NCBI GenBank assembly: GCA_019454045.1
Contig: SKCR01021114.1
Span: 22,346 to 86,345, forward strand
Direction: 5' to 3'
Origin: Zanthoxylum bungeanum
Lineage: Eukaryota > Streptophyta > Magnoliopsida > Sapindales > Rutaceae
DNA length: 64,000 nt
The notes under the pieces were generated by a model that was given only the letters and a program-made list of their open reading frames with translations, was not told where the DNA came from and searched no databases. Position numbers and translations under genes: made by a program. How positions within the stretch are numbered: position 1 is the first letter of the stretch; every line of letters begins with the position of its first letter. Positions 12,496 through 25,547 of this stretch are shown here, piece after piece.

Positions 12496-15140
12496 ACATC
12501 AAAATGATAATTCCAAGAACCCAATGCTTGCTTCAATCCATCCATAGATCGAATAACCTGCAAACCTTGTTTGCTCGTTTTGGTACGACAAAACTGTCAG
12601 GATGTTACAAACATCCTCCAAAAGGTTTCCGTTAAGAAAAGCGATTTTGGCATTTAGCTGCCACATTTCATAAATGAAACATGCAGCATTAGCAAGCATT
12701 ATCCAAATGGATTTACCATGGCAACAGGTAAAAGGTTTCGTCATAATCGACACAATGTTGATAACAATACCTTTTCGCTACAAGCCTAGCTTAGTATGTT
12801 GGTATATTGCCATCCATGTATGTCTTCCTTGAAGACTTATATAGTACCAATAGGCACAATGCCTTGCGGTACATCAACTAGTATCCAAACTTAGTTGATA
12901 TACATGGAATCCATTTCGGACTTCATGGCAATTTGCCATAATAGGGAGTCGATACCTTGTATCACTTCCTTATACGTAGTCAGTTCGTATTCCTCAATAA
13001 GATTGACATCTCTTCGAGGTGAAATCAGAAACCCATACCCCAGGTTGTTTTCTGACTCTCTCCGACTTACGTGGTTCTTGTGTATTTTTAGATTATGGTA
13101 TAGTTTCATCCTTGATGAAATATTTGTGTTCCATTATGACTTGGTGCCTGGAATAGTATTACTCCGATTTTCATCGAGTTTTACTTTCCTCCCACTTACC
13201 ACTGCATATAGGTATTCCTCTTAGGAAAGCCGCATGGCGAGCAATAATTACATTGTTCTCTAGTGAGTTGTATAAGTACTATACTCTGGTTTCCCTAGGA
13301 TAACCCACAACTTGGCACTTATCCGATTTAGGTTTTAGTTTGGTATCATCCAAACATATGCCTAGCATACCCAAATCTTCAGGAATGAGAAAACCCAGTT
13401 TCTTTCCTGTTCATATCTAATATGAAGTCTGTCAAACAGATTTTTATGGAACCTTATTCAAAATAAGTTCTGCACTGTTTAATGCGTATCCGTTGAAGGA
13501 AATGGTAGCTCAGAGCGACTCATGATTAACCTTATCATGTCCAACAAAATTTGGTTTCTCCGTTTGGACACACCGTCAGGATTGACGTGTTCCGGGAGGA
13601 GTCCTCATTGAAAGAATACTATACTCTTTCAAGTATTTGAGAAACTTATTGCTTAAGTATTTTCATCATGGTCTTACCGTGATGGTTTTAACACTTTAGT
13701 CGATCTATTTGTCTACTTCATGTCGAAACTGTAAAAGTTTCCGATTTGTGTTTCACAAGAAACACATAACCATAACGCGATGCCACATCCGTAAAGGTCA
13801 CGAAACATTCATATCCACTTCTAGTCTAGCTAGATATGGGCCCACTTACTTCACTATGAATAAGGGCTAACAGATTGGTGGCACTTGCACTTTTACCAAG
13901 TAAAGGTGTTTTAGGCACTTTGCCCAATAAACTAGATTCGTAGACATTATTTGAATAGAATCAAATCCGTCCTAGTATCCACTCTTCGAAATTGTGGATA
14001 TACGAGTCTTGTTTAATTGTGTCCCAGACAATAATGCCACAATTAAGTATCAACTGATTAATTCAGTTTGAGCTATTTGTTTGTCATGTTATATGTTTGA
14101 GATTTATTTATATTCAAAATATAAATACTGTTATTCACATCTAATGTGCTTATCTCAATATCATTTTTATATTCTAAAACACTTTAGTGTTCTAGAATAT
14201 AAAGGTATACCCGCAATGGGTTAAACCCTGATATAGAGATAATGTATCTAGTCAAACTAGTTATATTTTAACAGTTTCCTAATTTAAGTACACACCCGAA
14301 GGCAGTTCCTAAATTTAGGTTTCTACGGTTAAAACAGCGACTTTCGTCCCGTTTCCGATTCGTAGATTAATCTCATCTGAAGTCAGTATCCTGCTTTTCA
14401 GCAGATTCTGCACACCAGTACATATTTATGTACCACATCCAGTATCTAAAATCCAATTTTAAAACTAGCAGTGAACATGTTTATGATAAACATATTTGAA
14501 GTCAGAGCCTTGCACCGTCTTCAATTCCTTCATGTCTGCCTTGTCCATACGGCAGTCACGCTTCCGTGTCCCCATTTGCCACAATTTAGGCAGACATTTT
14601 GGGATATGTCCTTTATCTTCCCAGAAGATTATAATGATTTTGCCTTTTGCCCTTTTCACACTCTAGAAGCCTTTGGCCAAGCCTTGGCCTTCCGGAATGT
14701 CGAAGTAAGGTGCGCCTTGCGCTTCTTGCCTTATTGCAAAATTTTGGCTTTGTCTCATTGAGAATAGCCATTAACTCTCCAAGAGTCTACTATTGCAATT
14801 TGTTCTTCTAAGATCTAAAAATAGATCTATGAAGATCCTTCAATATCATTATCATACTATAAGGATCTAATCCTTAGTTCTGATTAAGAAATTAAGGAGT
14901 CTATTTGGCAAGCATAATGGATTAAGCACTAAAATTATCATCACATGAATCTTCCAAAGATCATGCTCTACTATTTGCTTAACTCCGGACTTAGGCCTAA
15001 GATGTTATTTTATCAAATAAAGTAACTTCTTAGTTTTCAGGACTATCCTGAATTTTATTAATCCCAATTTGAAAATTAAAGTCGTTTAAATACATTTTCA
15101 CCTAGGATTATGTTTTAAACACTAATCTTTCAATTATCTT
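12496..15140 (-). pseudogene. Decayed gag-pol of copia element G
   Basis: Read right to left, remnants of copia gag, zinc knuckle, integrase and RT follow in order. The zinc-knuckle region lies near 14,490-14,650 ('KRDCRMDKADMKELK'), the integrase-RT linker near 12,950-13,110 ('GYGFLISPRRDVNLIEEYE', 'MKSEMDSMY'), and RT near 12,580-12,750 ('AKIAFLNGNLLEDV'). The frame is broken many times; no domain is whole, and the RT end and RNase H are deleted. Two frame-shifting deletions, one base at about 12,716 and four bases at about 12,605, are also present in element E but not in A or B. G therefore belongs to a defective subfamily. Confidence 0.8.
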
Positions 15141-17526
15141 GATTCTAATAGTCCAACTATTTCATCAACGATTTTAGGTACTATTCATTATAATGATTAC
15201 TATAGTCCAACTATATAATCAACTATAATTTAATATGTTAAATTCAATTATATTGATTACTATAATCCAATTATAAAATCAACTATAATTTAATTTGTTA
15301 ATTCAAATATATTGATTACTATAATCCAATTATATAATCAACTATAAATGAAATAGTTTGAATACAGTCCAACTGTTTAATTAAAACAACAATTGAATAT
15401 TAGTCCAACTAATATATTTAATAATTAATGACGAAAAATGAAATGAGCGCATATTAACAAGTATCTAAACGAAATTGCAAATTTAATACTTGCCTCCCAC
15501 TATTTTTCGGCGAGCCTCTAACCCTCTGTGGAGTACTCGGTAAACCTTGTTTCCTAATGGGCTAGGATCCCGTTAAATAACACACAATCTTGACTTTGGC
15601 CAACAAATTGTATGATAATTAACTAGGTAATCTCTAAGATCAATTGGATCCCATCCAATTCCTAGATCCAGTAGGTGGACATCCAAGTTTGAAACATATA
15701 TCTTATATATGCCAATATATCCAATATATTGCCTAACCTTTTTCCTCTGAATCGACTAAGCCTTGGTTTTGGCACAACAAACTTAGTGATCCCAGTTAAG
15801 CGGAACCCATTGACCATGGAAAGCTTCGTAATCAATGTCGATGGACAAGAAGTGATCTTGACTTTGGCCAACAAATCACAACTTGGACAAGACACCGATA
15901 TGGAACAAAGCCTTCATGATTCAAACACATCCTCGATTGACAAAGGTCTTGACTTTGGCCAACAAACCAATGGCAGTCTTGGATCTTGAGTAAGAATCAC
16001 TCAATGGAAGGAAAAACGCTTAATATGATGTTGAGGGTTTTTCGCGTGCAATTGGCAACCAATTAATTATCTTTGTTAAGGTCTCATCATCATACACCCT
16101 TAAACATGCATTTTAAACACATAATAAGGTGCATATAAATAAATATAATAATGATATGCAGATGGATACTTAAACATTGTTCCTAGAACAAATCTCTCCC
16201 TTTCCTCTCTCCCGCTAGCACAAGTATTACTTCTACCTGTTACATAACACTTCTGAAGAAACCTCATTTACATTGAGGGGAATAGGTGAGAAGAGAAATA
16301 CAAAGAGTAAGGAGGTAATAGGCTAGACACGCAGGTCCAATTAATAAATTCTAAATTTATTACAACAATTTCAAAAATTGCCCCACCTATCTAATATCCA
16401 TCCGATTTACATTATTCATGCATCGCAACCATGTATTCACACAAGCATGTTATCAATCAATCTAATCCAATTAATTAATCTGATAATTAATGACCATCCA
16501 ATGTTCAAACAATGATTTGATTTTGCACGAGTCAAACTCGTTTTGCGAATAAGTACTCAAAGTACGAATTCTTGAATTAAATTAAACTACAATATTAAAT
16601 CCAATTTAATTTGCATTTAATACTAATTCATTATTTAATTCCAAATTAAATACTACACTTTATTAACGAACCTTTACGACTTAGATTCAAAATCTAATCG
16701 CTACGGGTCTCAAAGCCCAATTAACATCCAATGTCAATTTAATTTAAAGTCCAATGGGCTTTTAATTAATTTCTAAGGTATGGACTTTTGGTCAACTTGG
16801 GTCAAACCCAAAGACTAAAGCCCATTTAAGGAATCACCCTTATTTTCCAAGAAACCAATTTTGGCACATTAGGCCCAATTAAAGTTAAAGGTCCATTAGT
16901 CATAATTGGACTTTATGGAAATGGTTTTGGGCCCAATTGGATCCAACCAATTTGCCTAAACCAATCTTGGTACAACCAAGCCCAAATAGCATAATTACAA
17001 CTTTACAAGCCCAATTCCAAATTTGGCCCAACATAATTAAATTCCAAAATTCCAATTTCACAATTTAATTACTCAAAGTGTATTGCCATAATTAATTACC
17101 CAAATCAATATTTCCAAAACATCAATTAGCCTAATTAATTATGCTCATTATCAATCAACAATTAGTGTCCAACACAATTGATCAAAAATCAAACCCATTT
17201 CATGTTTTTTTTGTCTCGGTAATTAGGGTATTTTATGTCCAATTTTAAATCCAATCCAATTCAATCTTAAATCAACATTACCCAATCGTTTCAAGTCATC
17301 CAATGATCAAACAAACAAAAAATACCAAGACATTTAGGGCAATAATGTATTCGGCCAAGCCTCACATTTTGGGGAAAATTGTTCCAAATCATTTTTCATG
17401 AAATTGATCACATCCAACTTCAATTAAACATCATTTAAGCATACGCAACCAAGTAATTTTATCAAATCATGCTCAAAATCAATTTACCCAATTTTAACCC
17501 TAAATTCAAGTTTCATGCTCAACCAC
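15141..17526 (-). mobile_element. Leader of copia element G
   Basis: Long non-coding region between gag and PBS, collinear with the leaders of A and B. It contains the 18-mer CTTGACTTTGGCCAACAA three times, at 15,589, 15,857 and 15,948, and the 'cacgcaggtccaatt' block near 16,329. The short ORFs here do not resemble any protein. Confidence 0.8.
15178..15352. repeat. AT-rich tandem repeat next to the G gag start
   Basis: Three to four units of about 60 bp built on 'attgattactataatccaa' and 'aatcaactataa' lie in tandem. The equivalent place in E (about 39,450-39,600) has fewer units, so the array varies in length between sibling elements. Confidence 0.75.
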
Positions 17527-17538
17527 GCTCTGATACCA
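17527..17538 (-). other. Primer-binding site of element G
   Basis: The plus strand reads 'gctctgatacca', the exact complement of TGGTATCAGAGC. It is one base from the LTR edge at 17,540. Confidence 0.9.
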
Positions 17539-17539
17539 T

Positions 17540-19540
17540 TGTTGGGTTTCTACGGTCTAACCGGGATCGTTTTAAGCATTGAAACAACATGTGAATACAT
17601 CAAGGAAGTTGCAGAATACTCACAATGATCGGTTGAGCGATGCGAGGAACAACAAAACTTCAAGCTTTTGTCCTCCAAGGGTCGGCAGTGGGCTATTTTG
17701 AAGTTCTAAAAAATTCGGCCATCTTAGTCCTCCAAGCTCCAAGCTTTTATGTTGTGATTCCAAGCTCACAATTGCGGTTCCCTATCACCTTCGCAAGACC
17801 CCGAATGTGTGCTAACACTTGGTAATTTTTGCCACAAAAATCACCCTTGCACTCCTATTCATTCTCGGCAATTTGGCAGAAAACAGAAGAGGAAATCAGC
17901 CCATTGGGCGTGAGAGAAGAAGAGAAGAGTGAGAGAGAGAGATGTGTTGGTTGTTACCAAAATGTAATTGATTTTCCAAAAATCTAATACCAGTATTTTG
18001 CTACCAAAAAGTCAAAGCATTAAAGCTTTGCCAACTACCACCATCAATCACAATGACAAGTTGTCATATCACTCAAAGTGACTAGACATCACATTAATTG
18101 ATTGACTAGTGATTTGATACTTGATGTGACTTGTGGGCCGCACTTTAATTCGCAATGCGAGTGCGCCCGCAAACACTCTCGGGCTCGGGTTCGCTAATTC
18201 CAAATTAATGAATTTTTTGTTGCGACGTAATTAAATAATTATGCCTAGCAAAAATCACTATTCACGTCGCTAACGAATTAATTCTAAATTAACTCGTTCG
18301 CCCGAATTAAAATCTAATTTTAATTCCGCATCGAAATCCAATTTCGTATAATATATCGAATATATTATTTTATCGATTAATTCCAAATTAATCGTTCTCT
18401 CTCTTTTAATTATTATTTTATACCAGATAAAATATCTCTGTAATTAATCCCAGATTAATTTTCTCTCTCATTTAATTAATCACAGATTAATAAAGTGCGA
18501 GTCATACCTCATCGGTGAATCTTCGGGAAGCAACCTATGAGATCCCCGGATATGTTGGCAGTAAATTCGGTCGTCGGACTATCCGAACACATATGTACCT
18601 AGTACTACGTTTTTACCGATTTACAAGACAAGGTTGGCTTCTAGCAAAGCGCCATGCCTACCCAATTCTCCAGAAATATTCTTATAAGAATATGTGATCT
18701 ATATCAGGCGTAGTATACGTAGTATTTCGTATTTCGATCCAGTATCGGATGTCACGTGCAAGGCCTAAGGCTGGAATTGTGTCTGCCCCGTACGAAGCAC
18801 ATATCGGATCTCTGGTAACTAGTCTCTATAATCGGATAAACATGACCTAGTCATGTTATCCCGATGACTGCAGTACATAAGAGAACCAGTTCCGTATCCT
18901 ACGTGACCATCATCTCCACTATGACTGGAGTGATACTTCCATCTCGATATCACACCCAACACACTACGATTGTCAATATACCCAGAAGAGGCGTACACAT
19001 AACCTGTTAAAGCCCTGGACGACCAAAACCAAAGTACATTGATTGTCACAAGTATTAGCGGTGCAAGTCTCAGGTTAAGACCAAATACACCTACCCTGAT
19101 TCGGACTTCCATAGACACATAGTCATACTACCAATGGAATTCCGAGGGATCTATCCAGAGCGAAGCTGTTTTCCGTACCATCGGTAAAACACAACCTCCT
19201 ACTACACTTGCATGAGTATCCTATACCCAAATATATGAGAACTATGTCGTTATGCCCTCACAACGCGCACAAGTGTAATACTAGTCTTTTCCGCATTATC
19301 GATGTCCAATCTCGATAATACTCTGACTATGGATATTTAATGATTAAACCTTCGTGGATTGATATTGTCTCATATCATCTCAATCCAGGAACTAATCATA
19401 AGGACCTTTCATCATTTATACATCTTTGTTATCTAATCAAAAAATGATAAAAGAGAAATTTCCTTTGTCACATAGTTAATTTGTACAACAACACCATGAT
19501 CTTTACAAATAGTGACGCTATGGGTCATAACTGTCCAACA
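17540..19540 (-). mobile_element. 5' LTR of copia element G
   Basis: Bounded by 'tgttgg' at the left, beside the PBS, and 'gtccaaca' at the right, 2,001 bp long. It matches the J, A, B and E LTRs along its length. The sequence to its right does not continue the F LTR that flanks G on the left, so the insertion site has been rearranged and no target duplication can be shown. Confidence 0.85.
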
Positions 19541-20116
19541 TGTTACACTAAAAGTTAACCATGACTACTTTGTTTCTGTTTCATCCTTAAAAGACAAAGG
19601 CCGCTCATTTACAAAATTTTTGAAGCTTAATATGGGCCTAGTGCCATTGTCTGAAAATGATGGATTTGAACTTTAGTAATCTCAGTTATTTTTTATAGGA
19701 CATAGAAATATTTAAGAACATCCACATGGGCAAAACAATGAGTATCCTATTTGGATGAAAGCCAGTGTGAGTATCAGATTTATGTTTTCGCACTTTTGGA
19801 TCCTAACTAAACATTTTTTAGGCCCAATGAGGTTTTGATACAAGGTGCCTCGTCATTTTAAAGCATTTGGCCTAATTATCATGAAAATTCAAACTTGTCC
19901 TAGTTGAAAAGGCCCAACAAGTTTTACATCCCATAGTAAAAAGGTTCAAGCTACTTCAAATGATTGGGAGCCTAAACACAAGCACAAGTGAATCTTCTAT
20001 AGGATAACACCTATGGGCTTAAGAGTGTAAGTCTTAGGCTTTTTATCGGCAAAAAGTTGCCCACAACTAAGTCTCTCCACTCAAGGGTCAACGACCAAGT
20101 GAATGAGCCTTTTTTA
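19541..20116. other. Unassigned spacer
   Basis: About 575 bp between the G 5' LTR and a solo LTR. I see no long ORF, RNA gene or recognisable element. Before the solo LTR inserted, its right end was continuous with the LTR at 21,299. Confidence 0.5.
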
Positions 20117-21294
20117 TGTTGGGATGTATGCCCTAGAGCTTCATGTATTGTAAACGGAATTATTTAATTGAATTAACAGATGAATTATTAATTTATAAAA
20201 AATGTTTGATTTAAATCGCATATTGTACATTGTCATGCTTACTCTTGATCACTCACGTGCTTCCAGACTTAGTGTATGAATGTCATACACAAGACGATTT
20301 AAGTTTGAAGTTAGTAATCTAAAATAGTCCATCGAGAGCAAACAAATCAGGTACTTTAGTTATGGTTTATCTATAGCTGTGGTTCATTCTAAACTTGTAT
20401 GATGATCTTGATCCAAAATCGTTCATATGGTGACATGGGAATGGAGACACCTTGTATGATATGATCATATAGGACTAGACCCAGATAGAAATGAGTATCT
20501 TATAATATCCGTTAAATAAATAAATTCATGTCAAACTGGGCCAATAGTTACATATTTTGGGGACATGGTTTGATGTGTAGCTAGGAATTTTTACATAGAT
20601 ATGGAATCACTCATTGTAAAGAATTATAAGAGTATCTTTCTTAAGGGTTGATTCAGTACTTGAACGATTAGAGCGCTCAAGTCTTTCTATTGCAAATGAA
20701 AAGATTAATATTCATAATAGTTATGAATCAATTATTCATTAGAGAATCAATGGTACTTAAGGTATAAAATAATTAGAGGGGTATAACGGACTTTATGACC
20801 CGGCTCTAATTATGAGATACTCGTGAAGGGCCAATCCGTATGCAATGTCTATATTGATGGACACCGAAGTTGTTCAACTAATATTTTCCATCTACAGTAA
20901 CGAGAGTGCAACTTCGGGTTTTTAGTGGAATAACGCGAAGTTAATAATTAGAAATATTTAATTAAAGAGTTTAATTAATATTTCAGGATTATTAGAGCTC
21001 AGAACTGTAGGTCCATTTGGTCCATGTGCTAGCTCGATTTACTGTAGCAAATCAAATATAATTGGATTGTCTTACATACTCACATATATATTAATATATT
21101 ATTAATGAGATTAATAATATAATTTGTCACAAATGAAAACCTTATTAAATTAGTTTAATGTAATGTTTTCTAGAATTTATTGATTATGAGATAATCAAGT
21201 AATAATAATTATGAGATAATTATATCGTTATTATGATAATGGTATTTGCATTATCTTGGAGACAAGCCCATATGGCTTGATATGCTCTCTAACA
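20117..21294 (+). mobile_element. Solo LTR, probably copia
   Basis: It begins TGTTGGGATGTATGCCC and ends GCTCTCTAACA, giving inverted termini TGTTGG/CTAACA typical of copia LTRs. It is 1,178 bp long. Neither side has a PBS, a polypurine tract or gag-pol sequence. The flanking pentamers are TTTTA (20,112-20,116) and TTTTT (21,295-21,299), one mismatch apart, consistent with a solo LTR left by LTR-LTR recombination. It is unrelated to the large copia family of A, B, E and G. Confidence 0.7.
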
Positions 21295-21298
21295 TTTT

Positions 21299-22979
21299 TG
21301 TAACATCCCTTTCCCGGAGTTGCTACTGACAGAGGATAGGCCGACCTATGCCCCAGGGCCTCTTACTATCTGATTTTGATCAACACTACTAAACTCATCT
21401 CAAATATAAACTCATGCATTGGACCATTGCCCAACTCAACAATATAAGATACATCTCAATTACTCATAACCGTGAACTCAATAACAATACACTATATAAC
21501 TCCGTCATGGACACTATTTTATACATAATCTTACTATACAATTGTCTGATATATGACTTTACTCTGACCCTGACTAAATTGTGTCTCTGAATTGACGTGG
21601 TGGTTTCAAACACCCTAGTGATTGCCATCAGTATCCATCCTCTCGAGCTCGTCCTCTAGGTAGACCAGTAAAACAAAAATACTGGGAGTGTGGGGGTTAG
21701 ATCGTTTGAACGACCTAGTGATTGGACATTTTTAAAACTTAAACTGAAATACTTAACAAAGAAATTCATTTTTCTGAATTCGAAACCATCTCGAGAAAAG
21801 AATGATCTTTTCTGAAAATTATTTTCTTATCTAAAAATAATTCTCCTTCTGAAAAATCTTTCTGAAAATCCATTCTGTCTGTAAAACTCAGGGATTTTCT
21901 GTAAAACTAAATTCTTTCTGAAAATCTTTCATAAAACTCTTCCATGTCTGAAAATCATATATCTAAAATTCTGTCTCTGAAAATCCGTCTGTGAAATCTA
22001 TCTGTAAAAATCTGACGCATGGGGGCGTTACGTATCACCGTCCCCCATACGCCTAAACTAGTGGTCTTGGGGCGTTACGTATCGCCATCCCCCAAGCCAC
22101 TGAACTAGAGCCAGGTGTGCAAATCCATGCCATTGGGGCGTTACGTATTGTCATCCCCCAATGCATGCCACCATCATGTCCCCAAATCTAGGGTCTAGGG
22201 GCGTTACGTATCCCCGTCCCCTAGCCCTGAAATCTAGTGGCCTTGGGGCGTTATGTATCACCATCCCCCAAGCCACTAAACTAGAGCCAGATGTGCTGAT
22301 CAATGCTGTCATCTTGACCCTGAATCTAGGGCCTAGAGGCGTTACGTATCGTCGTCCCCCTAGCCCTGAACTACATGTGCACATGTCATATGTGTCTGTC
22401 AATTCCATATCTAGCAATTCCCATAAGTCACAACTGAGGTGGGTTTTTCCCCCATGCCTCCAAAAATCATAAAATCATGCTTTTCAAATCAAAAACTTTC
22501 TGAAACATGCTCATCCATAATATAATTGTAAATCCACTTGGCTAACGCCCTAATGCGTTTAAAAAGTAAGTCTCAAATGAAAAGCAATTAAGTAAAATCA
22601 ATTGAAAAAGAAAGGTCCACTCACAGATTTCGAATCTGGCTGGCACTTCTTTCATTTGTCGAAGAAAATTGTGGTTCCTGATGACAATCTATAGTCAAGA
22701 AACTTAGTTAGAATATAAGGTTTGTTACATACTTCGGAACTAGACTAAGCTTCTCAGTTCAACTAATCTATAAACACCACATTATGTATTATGCTTGCGA
22801 CATGTCATAATGTATGTAGATGTGCCGATACAAAACTCTTAGGGTGGCCTCTAACATCCTATGTTGAGATTGAAATGAAATGAAACTATTTTCATCACGC
22901 ATCACGACGCCAGGTATGGCGCGTCGCGACGCCCATGTAAGCATAATAAGGCAGAGAGCATTTCCAATTTCATGTTACA
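21299..22979 (-). mobile_element. LTR related to the F LTR, minus orientation
   Basis: On the minus strand it starts TGTAACATG and ends GGATGTTACA, the same termini as F. It shares the 'gatacgtaacgcc' repeats, a block near 22,850 corresponding to about 4,985 in F, and the GTCGCGAC motifs near 22,920. No PBS lies at its left edge, so it is not a 5' LTR with its interior attached; it may be a solo or terminal LTR. C begins 19 bp beyond its right edge. Confidence 0.65.
22020..22355 (-). repeat. Six-copy 'GTTACGTAT' minisatellite in an LTR
   Basis: Six units of the form GGGGCGTTACGTATC followed by a C-rich arm lie at about 22,022, 22,069, 22,135, 22,198, 22,245 and 22,326, spaced 47-80 bp. The intervening sequence also repeats ('gccactgaactagagccag'). 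They are degenerate tandem units of an LTR enhancer-like array, with no proteins and no CRISPR features. Confidence 0.8.
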
Positions 22980-22998
22980 ACGTAAGGGGCTAGGCGTC

Positions 22999-23622
22999 TG
23001 ATGAGTGGTAATTATATCACTATTTCCCACTCATTTAACTTAATATTTTGTATAATTTCTTGAGTTTTGTGAATATTTTGATGTGTTTTGTGTTATTTTG
23101 TAGATAAATAAAGTTTCAGGACATTCTGGAGGTGATTTGGGGCCAAAATAGTGAAAAATGGACAAAAAGGCATTTTCATCATTTCGCCCGTCGCAACGCG
23201 CAAGCCTTTGGCGTCGCGACGCCTAACGTGCGCCGATCCATGCTAATGTGCACCTAGTCCACATGTCAAAATCTGAGAAGTTTGACTTTGCTAACGTGTG
23301 CCGTGTCACCATCATAACCGATCTGCTAACGTGCGCCGTGCCACGTGTCACCATCATACGGTGCCGACAATCACCATCACCACATGTCGCCACGTGTCAC
23401 TCCACCTGTCAGCCACATCATCGTCCACATCACATGTTGACCGAGTCAACGTGCCAAATCACCACCACGTCATCATCAGCCAATCACAGCGTGCCACTTG
23501 TCATCATTCTATGGTGCCGACAGTCACTATCACCACGTGTCACCACGTCAGCACCATGTCAACGCCACGTCATCGCCAGGTCAGCATAATCATTGAGTGC
23601 CATCCGCTTTGCCACGTGTCAC
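22999..23622 (+). mobile_element. 5' LTR of Athila-like element C, left part
   Basis: It starts TGATGAGTGGTAATTAT and matches the 3' LTR from 58,488. It is interrupted at 23,622/23,623 by element B; the last five bases, GTCAC (23,618-23,622), are repeated at 51,245-51,249 on the far side. The remainder of the LTR is 51,250-52,784, giving a reconstructed length of about 2.16 kb. Confidence 0.9.
23330..23622 (+). promoter_or_regulatory. G-box cluster in the U3 region of the C LTR
   Basis: The palindrome CACGTG occurs at 23,342, 23,391, 23,534 and 23,613, with further CCACGTCA variants between. The 3' LTR keeps several at about 58,797, 58,937 and 59,034. CACGTG is the core of plant G-box/ABRE elements bound by bZIP and bHLH factors. 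A role in element transcription is inference. Confidence 0.55.
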
Positions 23623-25547
23623 TATTGATTTCTAAGGCATTCCCAAGATCATATTTAAGCATAAAAAACATGTGAATACATAAAGAAGTATGGCGAAATC
23701 ATACTTACAATGACCGACTTATGGATGCATTAAATTTAAAATTTTCTTCTCCAAGTTTCAGCCAAGCACCAAGTTGGGGAATGAGCTCCAAGCTCCAAGC
23801 TCCAAGCTTTGTCCTTTGATTCCAAGCTATTGGGATAGTTTCCCTATCACCTTGGATGATTCATTGATGTGCTAGCAACTTAGAAAATTTGCAACAAATT
23901 TTCTTCTATCTTCCTTGCAAGTCTCGGCAATGAGAGGCAAAGAGAGGGAGATAATTTTCCTTGATGAAAACCGTGAGAGAGAGTGAAAATATGTGAATTA
24001 ATTTGATTTCAAAAATCAAAAGAAAGATATACCAAATGTTTGGTATATGTCTTTCAATCATTACACACAAAATGTGTTACACAAGTCACCATAATTCTTT
24101 CACCAAAACCCATCACCAAAAAGCAACTTAAGGTGACAAGTGATGTGACAAGTGATGTGATATATGGGCCCCACTTGATTCAAAATCCGAGTAGGCCCGC
24201 GACACATCCCGGGCTCGGGTTCGCTAATTCGGAATTAACGAATTTTTCGTTGCGACGTAATTAAATCAAATTTAATTAAATAATTATGCCTAGCAAAATT
24301 ACTATTCACATCGCTAGCGAATTAATTCTAAATTAATTCATTTGCCCAAATTAAAATCCAATTTTAATTCCGCGTCGAAATCTAATTTCGTTTAATATAT
24401 CGATTATATTATTTTATCGATTAATTCCAAATTAATCGTTCTCTCTCTTCAAATAGTATTTTATCATAGATAAAATCTCTCCGTAATTAATCCCAGATTA
24501 ATTATGCTCGAATCATACGTCATCGGTGAATCTTCGGGAAGCGACCCAAGAGATCCCTGGATATGTTGGCAATAAATCCAGTCATCGGACTATCCGAACA
24601 CGTACGTACCTCGTACTACGTTTTTACCGATTTACGAGACATGGTTGGCTTCTAGCAAAACACCGTGCCTACCCAATTCTCCAGAAATATTCTTAATGGA
24701 ATATAGAATCTATGTCAGGTGTAGTATACGTAGTATTGCGTATTACGATCCAGTATCAGATGTCACATGCAAGGCCTGGGGCTGGAATAGTGTCTGCCCC
24801 ATACGAAGCATATTTCGGATTACAAGCAACTAGTCTCTTTAATCGGATAATCATGACCATGTCATATTATCCCGATGGATGCAACCAATTTAGAGTACCA
24901 GTTATGTCTCCTTGCGTGATCATCATCTTCATATGGCTGAAGTGATACTTCCATCTTGACATCACACCCAATACACTACGATTCTCAATAAACCTAGAAG
25001 AGGCGTACACAGAACCTGTTAAAGTCCTGGACGACCAAAACCAAAGCGTATTGATTATCGCAAGTACTAGCGATGCAAGTCTTAGGTTAAGACCAAATAC
25101 ACCTACCCTGATGCGGACTCCCATAGACACATAGTCATACTACCAATGGGATTCCGCGGGGTCTATCCAGAGCGAAGCTGTTTCCGTATCATCGGTAAAC
25201 ACAACCTTCTATCACACTTGCATAAGTATCCAATACTTAAATATATGAGAACTATGCCGTTACGCTTCCATAACACGCACAAGTGCAATACTAGTCTATT
25301 CCGCATTATCGATGTCGAGTCTCGATAATACTACGACTAGGGATATTTAATAATTAAACCTTTATGGATTGATACTGTCTCATATCTTATAATCCGGAAC
25401 TAATCATATGTATTTTTATCATTTATATATTTAAGTAATCAAATTACAAAATGATAAAATGCAATTTCCATTGCTACATAATTAATTTGTACAAAAACCA
25501 CAATGTCTTTTACAAATAGTGACGCTATAGGTCATAATTTTCTAACA
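23623..25547 (-). mobile_element. 3' LTR of copia element B
   Basis: Left edge 'tattgatttct' (a mutated TGTTGGTTTCT) and right edge 'tctaaca'. It pairs with 49,332-51,244; the two LTRs match closely throughout, for example over the first 70 bp. It is followed on the right by the polypurine tract and RNase H in minus orientation. The target duplication GTCAC flanks the pair. Confidence 0.9.

Noticed and set aside
17540..19545. Target-site duplication for element G
   Set aside because: The left flank is the F LTR and the right flank is unrelated sequence; no matching pentamer was found because the left end is rearranged.
22020..22355. CRISPR-like regular repeats
   Set aside because: Units are degenerate, spacers are themselves repeated, and the context is a plant LTR; a minisatellite is the better explanation.
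23248..23675. Histidine/threonine-rich ORFs in the C LTR
   Set aside because: They are readings of the repeated CACGTG/CCACGTCA U3 sequence, and one crosses into the B LTR.
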